Below, piece after piece: positions 23,693 to 32,399 of a DNA stretch of 36,181 nt. The notes beneath the pieces were generated by a model. The model was given only the letters and a program-made list of their open reading frames with translations. It made no database searches and was not told the DNA's origin. The stretch lies in the NCBI GenBank assembly GCA_937952895.1, contig CALFYC010000078.1, positions 1 through 36,181 on the forward strand, written 5' to 3'. The position numbers were made by a program, and so were the translations under genes. Each line of letters starts with the position of its first letter. Within the stretch, counting starts at the first letter, position 1. This stretch comes from an uncultured Neisseriaceae bacterium. Lineage in GTDB: Bacteria > Pseudomonadota > Gammaproteobacteria > Burkholderiales > UBA11063.

Positions 23693-25171
23693 ATGTTTAG
23701 CTTAAATAGTAAGATTAATGTTGCTACGTTCACCCGGCTTTTAGATAAGCTGGGTGCTTTGCTTTTAAAGCATAATTTAGTTATTGACAGTCGTAAAATT
23801 ATGATTGGAGATATTTTTGCCGCATATCCTGGAACGGCAATGGATGGGCGTAAATTTATTCAAACTGCAATTGATAAAGGTGCCAAATTTATTTTATGGG
23901 AAGAGACAAAAGATCATCCGCAATGTGGTAATGTTGATAATTTATCAGCGATTGATCTAGCTCAATATATCGGTTTACTTGCATCGTATAAATATAATTA
24001 TCCAACTAAATATTATAATACTATTGGTGTAACTGGAACAAATGGTAAAACTTCAATTACACATTGGTTAAATCAAGCTTATTCGAATTTAAATAAAAAA
24101 ACTGCGATTATTGGTACAACTGGAGCTGGAATTTATCCTAATACCAATGATTTTAAAATGACAACTCCTGATCCAATTACCTTACAAGAAATGCTTGCCA
24201 ATTTTATGAATGAGAAAATTGATCTGTTAGCTATGGAGGTATCCTCTCATGCTTTAATTCAAGGCCGGGTTAATGGAGTAAAGTATGATGTGGCGATATG
24301 GACTAATCTAACTCAAGATCATCTTGACTATCATGGAACTATGGAAAATTATTATCAGGCAAAACGTAATTTATTCTACTGGGAGAGCCTAAAGCAGGCA
24401 ATAGTTAATACTGATGATAAATATGGTAAGAGATTATATGATGAAATTAAACAATCACGATTAGATTTAAGGTGTTTAAGCTATGGAATTAATAGTGGAG
24501 ACTTATATGCAAGTAATATTAAGGTCACTTTAAATGGAACAAGTTTTCAATTAAATTACGGCCTAGAAAATATTCATGTAAATGTAAAATTAGTTGGAAA
24601 TTTCAATGTATATAATTTACTTGCGGTTGCAGGAACTTTACTTCTAGATGGTTATAGCTTAGCCCAAATCGTTCCAATTTTAGAAGTATTAAATCCAGTG
24701 CCTGGTCGAATGGAAACGCTTATTCTACCGAATAAGCCATTAGTTGTAGTTGATTATGCTCATACTCCAGATGCATTAGAAAATGTATTAAACACTTTAA
24801 GTCAAATTGAACACATAGGTAAAATCTATTGTGTGTTTGGGTGTGGTGGCGATCGTGATGCGAAAAAGCGTCCAATTATGGGTAAGATTGCTAGTGAAAT
24901 TGCTGATGTTGTTATCGTTACTTCAGATAATCCACGAACAGAAAACCCAGAAATGATTGTTCAAGAAGTTATTGGTGGAATTGAAAAAATTAATTATATT
25001 GCAATTACTGACCGAAAATCAGCTATTGATTATGCATTAAAAGAAGCTAATGCTTCAGATATAGTATTGATTGCAGGTAAAGGACATGAGACTTATCAAG
25101 AAGTTTGTGGTAAACGTGAACATTTTTCTGATGTTGAAGTTGCACTTAATTATCTGAAGGATGCTAGATGA
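23693..25171 (+). CDS. murE: UDP-MurNAc-L-Ala-D-Glu:meso-diaminopimelate ligase
   Basis: Adds the third residue of the peptidoglycan stem peptide. 492 residues with the Mur-ligase layout: UDP-binding N-domain, ATP-binding centre with GVTGTNGKTS (Lys119), and C-domain. The D412-N-P-R415 motif (TSDNPRTENP) is the signature for meso-DAP rather than lysine, which agrees with dapE nearby. EVSSHALIQGRV and DYAHTPDALE are family motifs. The start has only a distant AGGA. Its stop overlaps the murF start (ATGA). Confidence 0.97.
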   Translation: MFSLNSKINVATFTRLLDKLGALLLKHNLVIDSRKIMIGDIFAAYPGTAMDGRKFIQTAIDKGAKFILWEETKDHPQCGNVDNLSAIDLAQYIGLLASYKYNYPTKYYNTIGVTGTNGKTSITHWLNQAYSNLNKKTAIIGTTGAGIYPNTNDFKMTTPDPITLQEMLANFMNEKIDLLAMEVSSHALIQGRVNGVKYDVAIWTNLTQDHLDYHGTMENYYQAKRNLFYWESLKQAIVNTDDKYGKRLYDEIKQSRLDLRCLSYGINSGDLYASNIKVTLNGTSFQLNYGLENIHVNVKLVGNFNVYNLLAVAGTLLLDGYSLAQIVPILEVLNPVPGRMETLILPNKPLVVVDYAHTPDALENVLNTLSQIEHIGKIYCVFGCGGDRDAKKRPIMGKIASEIADVVIVTSDNPRTENPEMIVQEVIGGIEKINYIAITDRKSAIDYALKEANASDIVLIAGKGHETYQEVCGKREHFSDVEVALNYLKDAR

Positions 25172-26520
25172 ATTTAACTTTAGCTGAAGTTGCTAAATTA
25201 GCAAACGGTATAGTATCTGATAATTCAAATACTAATTTGATTATTAAAGAGGTTGTAATAGATAGTCGCAATGTCATTAATAACCATCTGTTTGTAGCAA
25301 TTAAAGGCGATAGTGATGACGGACACCGTTATCTTGAAAGCTTATTTAGTAAATTTGAAAATAATATTGCAGCATTGGTTAGTGATAAATCGTTACTTAA
25401 TAAATATCCTAATTTAATTTATGTTTCTGATACAACTCATGCTCTGGGTATATTGGGTTCTAATTATCGCCAGAAGTTTAATATCCCTGTAGTTGGGATT
25501 ACTGGTAGTAATGGTAAAACCACAGTTAAAGAAATGTTAAAAAGTATCTGTATTCATGAATTTGGTGAAGATAATGTTTTAGCAACCGTTGGAACTTTAA
25601 ATAATCATTGGGGCATGCCATTAACTTTATTAGCACTGGATACAAAACATAAAGTCGCTATAATCGAAATGGGGATGAATCACTCTGGGGAAATGGATTA
25701 TTTATCTAATCTTGCAAAACCTAGTATAGTAACGGTTATTAATGTTATGATGGCCCATGCCGGGTTTTTTAATGATTTATCAGATATTGCTCGTGCTAAA
25801 GGTGAAATTTATCATGGTTTATTGAATGATGGAATTGCTTGTGTTAATTTAAATGTGCCATTTTATAAATTATGGATCAATGATATTGGGAATAAGCCAA
25901 TTTTTAATTATGGAATTCCAGGAACTGATTGTTATTTATTAGATTCGAAAACCGATGGAACTACCACTATAGTAACAAACCGTGGACAAATTAAAGTTAA
26001 GTTAAAAGTTTTAGGTCAACATAATCAGGAAAATGCTGTTGTAGCTACTGCTTTAGCGCTTAAAGTTGGATGTAGTATTGAAAGTATTACCAATGGTCTT
26101 AATAATTATGTTGGTTATAAAGGTCGTTTAGAACTCAAAACTGCTTTTAATGGCGCCTTAATTATTGATGATAGTTATAATGGTAATCCAGATTCAGTAA
26201 AAGCTGGAATACGAGCTATTGAGAATTTATCTAAGCCACATTGGGTAATTTTGGGTGATTTAGGGGAACTTGGTAAATATAGTGATGAAGCTCATTCTAA
26301 ATTGGGTGAATTTGCGAATCAAAATGGTATAGAAGTATTATTAACTTACGGTGAACATACCAAGCATACACACAATAGTTTCAAGGGTATAAAGCGACAT
26401 TTTATAGATAAAGAACAATTAATCGATTATTGTAAGAATAATCTACCAAGTAATGCAACTTTATTTGTTAAAGGCTCGAAAACAGCTAAACTATATGAAG
26501 TTATTGATAAACTTGTATAA
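25168..26520 (+). CDS. murF: UDP-MurNAc-tripeptide:D-Ala-D-Ala ligase
   Basis: Completes the cytoplasmic UDP-MurNAc-pentapeptide by adding D-Ala-D-Ala. The 450-residue length is normal. Visible features: substrate-domain motif IDSRNVINNHLFVAIKG, P-loop GITGSNGKTTVKEML (Lys117), GTLNNHWGMPLTLL, IEMGMNHSGEM, and DDSYNGNPDS in the linker to the C-domain. It starts inside the murE stop, implying coupled translation, and mraY follows after 12 bases. Confidence 0.97.
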   Translation: MNLTLAEVAKLANGIVSDNSNTNLIIKEVVIDSRNVINNHLFVAIKGDSDDGHRYLESLFSKFENNIAALVSDKSLLNKYPNLIYVSDTTHALGILGSNYRQKFNIPVVGITGSNGKTTVKEMLKSICIHEFGEDNVLATVGTLNNHWGMPLTLLALDTKHKVAIIEMGMNHSGEMDYLSNLAKPSIVTVINVMMAHAGFFNDLSDIARAKGEIYHGLLNDGIACVNLNVPFYKLWINDIGNKPIFNYGIPGTDCYLLDSKTDGTTTIVTNRGQIKVKLKVLGQHNQENAVVATALALKVGCSIESITNGLNNYVGYKGRLELKTAFNGALIIDDSYNGNPDSVKAGIRAIENLSKPHWVILGDLGELGKYSDEAHSKLGEFANQNGIEVLLTYGEHTKHTHNSFKGIKRHFIDKEQLIDYCKNNLPSNATLFVKGSKTAKLYEVIDKLV

Positions 26521-26532
26521 AAGGAAAGAAAC

Positions 26533-27618
26533 ATGTTACTTTGGCTAACTCAATGGTTAACTAAATACCAAGGAGCATTTCGTGTATTTGATTATGTATC
26601 ATTCCGTGCTTTACTCTCATGCTTCTTTTCATTAATTATATCAATTTTGTATGGTAATAGAGTAATTGATTGGTTAATTAAACTAAAGGTTGGTCAATCA
26701 GTTAGAACTGATGGACCTCAGACTCATTTGGTGAAAGCTGGAACCCCTACAATGGGTGGTGTTTTAATTATAATATCTGTTGGAATTAGTACTTTAATTT
26801 TTGCAGATTTGACGAATGTATACATTTGGCTTTTATTTTTCGTGATGGTAACAACAGGAGCAATTGGATTTATCGATGATTATAAAAAAATTGTGTATAA
26901 AAATTCAAAAGGAATGTCAGCGCGCACTAAAATGATTTCTCAAACTATAATTACCTTAGTTCTTGTATTAGTGCTACTATACATTGTTAGACTACCTAAA
27001 ACGACAGAAGTTGTAATCCCGTTTTCTAAAGCGATTGCCTATCCTTTTGGCGCAATTGGATTTTTTGTTTTAACTTATTTGGTAGTTGTTGGAAGTTCGA
27101 ATGCGGTTAATTTAACTGATGGCTTGGATGGCTTAGTATCTTTTCCAATAATTACTGTTTCAATTGGTTTGGCAATTTTTGCATATATTGCTGGAAATAA
27201 GATTTTTGCAGGTTATTTCTTGCTGCCACATGTTCCTGGAGCTCACGAAATTGTTGTGTTTTGTGGTTGTATTATTGGTTCTTGCTTAGGTTTTTTATGG
27301 TTTAATGCTTATCCTGCTAAAGTATTTATGGGAGATGTAGGTGCTTTAGCACTTGGTGCAACTTTAGGTGCAATTGCAATTATTATAAGACAAGAAATTG
27401 TATTTGCCATAATGGCTGGATTATTTGTGTGTGAAGCATTATCAGTGATAATTCAAGTTGGCTCATATAAAATAAGAAAAAAACGTGTATTTTTAATGGC
27501 GCCAATCCATCATCATTTTGAACTTAAAGGGTTAAAAGAAACTCAAGTAGTTGTAAGGTTTTGGATTATCAGTATAATACTTCTTTTAATTGGTTTATCA
27601 ACAATTAAACTTAGATAA
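26533..27618 (+). CDS. mraY: Phospho-MurNAc-pentapeptide translocase MraY
   Basis: Transfers phospho-MurNAc-pentapeptide to undecaprenyl phosphate, making lipid I. A 361-residue integral membrane enzyme with about 10 helices. Catalytic and Mg-binding motifs: Asp115-Asp116 in GFIDDYKK, SNAVNLTDGLDGL, AYPAKVFMGDVGAL, and the cytoplasmic MAPIHHHFE histidine loop. HLVKAGTPTMGG near residue 70 is also typical. Ribosome site AAGGAAAG is strong. It sits between murF and murD in the standard order. Confidence 0.98.
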   Translation: MLLWLTQWLTKYQGAFRVFDYVSFRALLSCFFSLIISILYGNRVIDWLIKLKVGQSVRTDGPQTHLVKAGTPTMGGVLIIISVGISTLIFADLTNVYIWLLFFVMVTTGAIGFIDDYKKIVYKNSKGMSARTKMISQTIITLVLVLVLLYIVRLPKTTEVVIPFSKAIAYPFGAIGFFVLTYLVVVGSSNAVNLTDGLDGLVSFPIITVSIGLAIFAYIAGNKIFAGYFLLPHVPGAHEIVVFCGCIIGSCLGFLWFNAYPAKVFMGDVGALALGATLGAIAIIIRQEIVFAIMAGLFVCEALSVIIQVGSYKIRKKRVFLMAPIHHHFELKGLKETQVVVRFWIISIILLLIGLSTIKLR

Positions 27619-27641
27619 TTTAAGATGGTATAAATATTCTT

Positions 27642-29006
27642 ATGATACATAAATTAGATTTAGCTAAAAGTAGATTTGGGGTAATTGGGCTTGGTGAAAC
27701 AGGTTTATCAATTATTCATTATTTAAAATATCATAATTCTAAAATTGTTAGAATTTTTGATACTCGGGATAATCCACCACATCAAGATCAATTGACTCAA
27801 TTTGATCTATGTTTTGGATCCCTTGATTATAAAAAAATGCAAGATATTGATGTTTTGGTTCTAAGTCCTGGAGTTTCAATTTATGATGAGGCTTTGCAGT
27901 TAGCTCTAAAAAATGGCATATTAGTGGTTGGTGATATTGAATTATTTGCACTGGCTATTAAAAGTTGGAATTCTAAAGTTATCGGAATTACTGGAAGTAA
28001 TGGAAAAACTACTGTGACTAGTTTAACTGGTTATTTAGCCAATGGTTTAGGCTACAAAACCCTAGTTGCGGGCAACATTGGAGATCCGGTTTTAGATAGT
28101 TATCTAGAAGTAACTAAAACTGGAATAACCCCTGAAGTCGTTGTCTTGGAGTTATCGAGCTTTCAGTTAGAGAGTACTTATTCATTAGATCTAGCTTCAG
28201 CAACTGTTTTAAATATTTCTGAAGATCATTTAGATCGTTATCGGGATTATTTAGAATATGCATATGTGAAAGCAAACATTTTTAATAATTGTAAAATCCA
28301 AGTTTTAAATGAATTAGATCCATTTGTTAAAGCTATGGCAAGACCTAATTTGGAGCAATACTATTTTTCGATAAATGGAACATCTCAATACACCATTGTT
28401 AAAAAAAATTCAATAACATATCTAGAAATTAATGGTAAACAAGTTTTAGATTGTAGTAAACTAGGGCTTGTGGGGACACATAATTTCCAAAATTGCCTTG
28501 CCAGTATTGCACTTTTAGATGGTGCTAGAATTAATTATAGTGAAGATAAACTTATTGATCTTCTAACTAAATTCCAAGGCCTTGAACATAGAATGCAAAA
28601 AGTATTAGTTAAAGATGGAATTACGTATATTGAGGATTCTAAAGGCACAAATGTTGGTGCCGTAGTTGCTGGGGTTTCCGGTCTTGATATGCCGGTTAAT
28701 TTAATTTTAGGTGGCGATGGGAAAGGTCAAGATTTTTCGCCATTGCGGCAATTGGTTTTAGATAAATGTAAGAGTGTTGCAATTATTGGCCAAGATAAAT
28801 TGTTGATTGATAAAGTTTTACAAGGTATTAATATCCCGATTAAGAATTTTAACACCTTAGAAGAGGCCATTGTGTTTTTATTTGAAAATGCTGTTAGTGG
28901 CGATTGTATAGTGCTTTCTCCTGCCTGTGCTTCATGGGATATGTTTGATAATTATAAACATCGTGCGCGTGTATTTGTAGAAACGATTTATGAAATTACT
29001 AAATAA
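27642..29006 (+). CDS. murD: UDP-MurNAc-L-Ala:D-Glu ligase
   Basis: Adds D-glutamate to UDP-MurNAc-L-alanine in the cytoplasm. 454 residues, three Mur-ligase domains: an N-terminal Rossmann-like domain (FGVIGLGETGLSII), P-loop GITGSNGKTTVTSL (Lys122), ELSSFQLEST, NISEDHLDRY, and a C-domain with EDSKGTNVGA and LSPACASWDMFDNY. No clear ribosome site precedes the ATG. Its last 17 bases overlap the ftsW start, so the two are likely coupled. Confidence 0.97.
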   Translation: MIHKLDLAKSRFGVIGLGETGLSIIHYLKYHNSKIVRIFDTRDNPPHQDQLTQFDLCFGSLDYKKMQDIDVLVLSPGVSIYDEALQLALKNGILVVGDIELFALAIKSWNSKVIGITGSNGKTTVTSLTGYLANGLGYKTLVAGNIGDPVLDSYLEVTKTGITPEVVVLELSSFQLESTYSLDLASATVLNISEDHLDRYRDYLEYAYVKANIFNNCKIQVLNELDPFVKAMARPNLEQYYFSINGTSQYTIVKKNSITYLEINGKQVLDCSKLGLVGTHNFQNCLASIALLDGARINYSEDKLIDLLTKFQGLEHRMQKVLVKDGITYIEDSKGTNVGAVVAGVSGLDMPVNLILGGDGKGQDFSPLRQLVLDKCKSVAIIGQDKLLIDKVLQGINIPIKNFNTLEEAIVFLFENAVSGDCIVLSPACASWDMFDNYKHRARVFVETIYEITK

Positions 29007-30186
29007 ATTTTGGAATTGGTTAATGCGTGATAATAGTAACTCAAATGCTATTGTTGATATGAATTTGCTTTTTGCATCAATCATTTTAGTAGCAATTGGT
29101 GTTGTAATGGTATATTCGGCATCTATTGCTTATGCTGCATCAGATAGTGCAATTAATAGTCAATACTACTATTTAATTCGTCACGTCGGATATATTATTG
29201 TTGGGATGGTTGCTGGTGTTATTGCATTTAATGTGCCAACTACTTTTTGGAATAAACATGCAGTAAAAATTGCAGTTATTGTAATAATGTTATTAATTGC
29301 AGTATTAATTCCTCATGTAGGAAGAACTGTAAATGGAGCTAAACGATGGATTGGAATTGGGTTACTTAATCTACAACCTTCAGAGTTAGCTAAACTTGGG
29401 ATGGCGATTTATCTTTCGGATTATGTATGTGGCAAATCATTAAGCTTAAAACGATTTTGGCATGATTTAGTCCCAGTCTTAATAGCCATAGGTCTAGTTT
29501 CGGGTTTACTATTGTTAGAACCAGATATGGGTTCAACTACGGTTGTGTTTATTATTTCTTTGGGCATCTTGTATATGGCCAATATTGACAAAAAAATTAT
29601 TGTTGGATTATCTTCAATTGGTGCGGTTGGTTTTGTATTATTAATTTTGATGGAGCCATATCGGATGCGTAGAGTTCTAGGTTTTATTAATCCATGGGAA
29701 GATGCATTAGGCAAAGGTTACCAATTAACTCACTCTTTATTAGCGGTAGGACACGGTGGATGGTTTGGTGTTGGGCTTGGCAATAGTATTGAGAAACTCT
29801 TTTATTTACCTGAGGCACATACGGATTTTATTTTAGCTATTATTGCTGAAGAAACTGGTGTGGTTGGTGTTTCAGTTATTATTCTTCTTTTTTGGATTAT
29901 TTTTTATCGTGGTTTTAGTGTAATTGGTAGAGATGCTAAAAATTTACCCAATCGAATGTTTCAATCATTACTTGCGCAAGGTATTAGCATTTGGTTTTTT
30001 TCTCAAGCCGTAGTAAATATTGGCGTTGCAGTTGGAATATTACCTACAAAAGGTTTAACTCTACCTTTTGTCTCATTTGGTGGTAGTTCGATTTTGATTA
30101 GTTGTATTGCTGTTGGTATTTTACTTAAAGTAGATTATGAGAATAAAAAGATTAAACGTTTAAATAAAGAAAAATCAATACAATAA
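28990..30186 (+). CDS. ftsW: Septal peptidoglycan polymerase FtsW (SEDS family)
   Basis: SEDS glycosyltransferase that polymerises lipid II at the division site with FtsI. 398 residues and about 10 membrane helices. Family motifs: MVYSASIAYA, NGAKRWIGIGLLNLQPSELAK, LLEPDMGSTTV (with the functionally important Asp of the SEDS cavity region), LAVGHGGWFGVGLGNS, LPEAHTDFILAIIAEE and LPFVSFGGSS. The start lies inside murD; a downstream start would remove only the cytoplasmic N-terminus. murG follows after two bases. Confidence 0.96.
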   Translation: MKLLNKFWNWLMRDNSNSNAIVDMNLLFASIILVAIGVVMVYSASIAYAASDSAINSQYYYLIRHVGYIIVGMVAGVIAFNVPTTFWNKHAVKIAVIVIMLLIAVLIPHVGRTVNGAKRWIGIGLLNLQPSELAKLGMAIYLSDYVCGKSLSLKRFWHDLVPVLIAIGLVSGLLLLEPDMGSTTVVFIISLGILYMANIDKKIIVGLSSIGAVGFVLLILMEPYRMRRVLGFINPWEDALGKGYQLTHSLLAVGHGGWFGVGLGNSIEKLFYLPEAHTDFILAIIAEETGVVGVSVIILLFWIIFYRGFSVIGRDAKNLPNRMFQSLLAQGISIWFFSQAVVNIGVAVGILPTKGLTLPFVSFGGSSILISCIAVGILLKVDYENKKIKRLNKEKSIQ

Positions 30187-30188
30187 AT

Positions 30189-31247
30189 ATGCAAAAAACT
30201 ATTCTAATTACCGCAGGTGGAACAGGAGGGCATGTTTTCCCAGCACTTGCATTAAGCCATGTTTTAAAAGATACATATAATCTAATATGGGTTGGTGGTG
30301 CATCAGGAATTGAGCACGATGTTGTGCCTAAACACAATATTAATTTAGAAACAATAAATGTCTCAGCCTTAAGAGGGAAGGGCTTAATTAGATTGGCTAT
30401 TTTGCCATTTATTCTCATTCGTGCTTTTTTTCAAGCCTTAATTATTATTTTAAAGTATCGACCTGATGCTCTAGTTGGATTTGGCGGATATGCAACTTTT
30501 CCTATTAGTATTATGGGGCGTTTTTTAAATATTCCAGTATTTATTCATGAGCAAAATGCGATACCTGGACTTACTAATAAAATTTTAGCTAAAATTGCAA
30601 ATGCAGTAATGGTTGCTTTTCCCAATGTATTGCCGGGTAAAAAAACTATACTGGTAGGAAATCCAGTTCGTGATTCTATTACAAAGATTGTTATTCCAGA
30701 ATCTAGATATAATAATCAAGACAATAAATTGAGAATTTTGGTGATAGGTGGTAGCTTGGGTGCAAAAATCTTTAATGAGATTATGCCACAAGTTTGTAGT
30801 AAATTAAATATGCAGGTTGAGGTTATCCATCAAGTAGGTAGGGGTGATGTAAAATCTGTACAAGATGAATATATAAATTTAAAAATTTCAGCTAAAGTAA
30901 TTAATTTTATTGATAATATCGCTGAAGTTTATGCTAATGCCGATTTGATAATTTGCAGATCTGGGGCATCAACTGTTAGTGAGGTTTGTGTAGCTGGAAT
31001 TGCAGCGATATTTGTTCCATATCCATATGCTGTTGATGATCATCAATTCTATAATGCTAAATGGTTAGCCGAGGAAAATGGGGCTAAAATAATGCGTCAA
31101 GCAGAATTAACTATTGAAAGTTTATCCAGCTTAATAAATCAGTTAAGTTATAATGATTATCTCAATATGGCTAAAATCGCACGTTCATTTGCCATTACCG
31201 ATAGTGCGATGAGAATACAAGATATTATTCGGCACAAAATTGGATAG
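30189..31247 (+). CDS. murG: Undecaprenyl-PP-MurNAc-pentapeptide GlcNAc transferase MurG
   Basis: Adds GlcNAc to lipid I to form lipid II at the inner face of the membrane. A 352-residue GT-B enzyme with TAGGTGGHVFPALAL at the N-terminus, VGFGGYATFP, IHEQNAIPGLTNK, the second glycine-rich loop VIGGSLGAK, and RSGASTVSEV with PYPYAVDDHQFYNA in the UDP-GlcNAc site. The ribosome site is weak. It is the last dcw gene of the cluster here; the next gene, only three bases away, is dgt rather than murC. Confidence 0.97.
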   Translation: MQKTILITAGGTGGHVFPALALSHVLKDTYNLIWVGGASGIEHDVVPKHNINLETINVSALRGKGLIRLAILPFILIRAFFQALIIILKYRPDALVGFGGYATFPISIMGRFLNIPVFIHEQNAIPGLTNKILAKIANAVMVAFPNVLPGKKTILVGNPVRDSITKIVIPESRYNNQDNKLRILVIGGSLGAKIFNEIMPQVCSKLNMQVEVIHQVGRGDVKSVQDEYINLKISAKVINFIDNIAEVYANADLIICRSGASTVSEVCVAGIAAIFVPYPYAVDDHQFYNAKWLAEENGAKIMRQAELTIESLSSLINQLSYNDYLNMAKIARSFAITDSAMRIQDIIRHKIG

Positions 31248-31250
31248 ACT

Positions 31251-32378
31251 ATGGATAGTAATTTAGCTAATTATGCCCTGAAAGACACAATTGGGCGTAA
31301 TTATCAAGAAGAACCACCAACTTATAGAACTGAATTTCAGCGGGATCGCGATCGAATAATTCATTCTAGTGCTTTTCGGCGGTTGGAATATAAAACTCAA
31401 GTTTTTATTAATCATGAGGGTGATTTATTTCGTACCCGTCTAACTCATAGTTTAGAAGTGGCACAAGTGGGGCGTTCAGTTGCCAATGCACTTAAATTAA
31501 ATGTAGATTTGGTAGAGGCAATTTGCTTAGCACATGATCTTGGGCATACTCCATTTGGTCATATTGGTCAAGATGAATTAAATCACTCTATGTTAAAAGT
31601 TGGTGCTGAGGGATTTGAACACAACCTACAGTCATTAAGAATTGTAGATAAATTAGAAGAACGCTATGCTGAATTTGATGGGTTAAATTTAACTTTTGAA
31701 ACACGTGAAGGTATTTTAAAGCATTGTAGTCTTAAAAATGCTAAAAAATTTGGAGCTTTAGGTGAAAGATTTTTAAATAAAAAGCAACCTTCACTTGAAG
31801 CACAATTAGCAAATATTGCGGATGAACTTGCATATAATTATCATGATATTGATGATGGATTACGTGCCGGGATTTTAACCCTTGAAGAGCTTGAGGGTCT
31901 TGAAATTATTAAAACCCAATTGGTTTTATTAAGAAGTAAATATCCAAATTTGAAAGGTAGACGGTTACATAAAGAATTAGTTCGTGCCTTAATTGGTTAT
32001 ACTATACATGAATTAGTTAAAAATACTGAGAAGAACCTGATTAATTATCAAATTAAAAGATTTGAAGATGTTAAGGATGCACCGCCTATAGTCGGATATG
32101 GTGAGATAGTGTACAATCAGCAGCGCGAACTTAAAAAATATTTAAATAAACATATGTATAAGCATTCTAGTGTAATGCAATTACGTTTTAAAGCCGCAAA
32201 CATAATTCGTAAATTATTTGAAGCCTATATAAGTGATGCAGCTATGCTTCCGGAACAATTTCAATTGAGAATTGAAGCTGACGGATTACATCAGGTTGTG
32301 GCAGATTATATCTCTGGGATGACTGATCGCTATGCTTTTCGTCAATATAATAGGCTGTTTACTGTAGAATCGGTATAA
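31251..32378 (+). CDS. dgt: dGTP triphosphohydrolase-like protein
   Basis: HD-domain phosphohydrolase that cleaves dGTP (or other dNTPs in related types) to the nucleoside and tripolyphosphate, affecting nucleotide pools. 375 residues, the shorter dGTPase-like type. Motifs: DRDRIIHSSAFRRLEYKTQV, His66 in RTRLTHSLEVAQ, the His95-Asp96 pair in CLAHDLGHTPFGHIG, FEHNLQSLRI, and ANIADELAYNYHDIDDGL. It starts three bases after murG with GGA 6-8 bases before the ATG, so co-transcription with the cell-wall genes is likely. Confidence 0.93.
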   Translation: MDSNLANYALKDTIGRNYQEEPPTYRTEFQRDRDRIIHSSAFRRLEYKTQVFINHEGDLFRTRLTHSLEVAQVGRSVANALKLNVDLVEAICLAHDLGHTPFGHIGQDELNHSMLKVGAEGFEHNLQSLRIVDKLEERYAEFDGLNLTFETREGILKHCSLKNAKKFGALGERFLNKKQPSLEAQLANIADELAYNYHDIDDGLRAGILTLEELEGLEIIKTQLVLLRSKYPNLKGRRLHKELVRALIGYTIHELVKNTEKNLINYQIKRFEDVKDAPPIVGYGEIVYNQQRELKKYLNKHMYKHSSVMQLRFKAANIIRKLFEAYISDAAMLPEQFQLRIEADGLHQVVADYISGMTDRYAFRQYNRLFTVESV

Positions 32379-32399
32379 TTAAATTTAAGTTGATTTGAT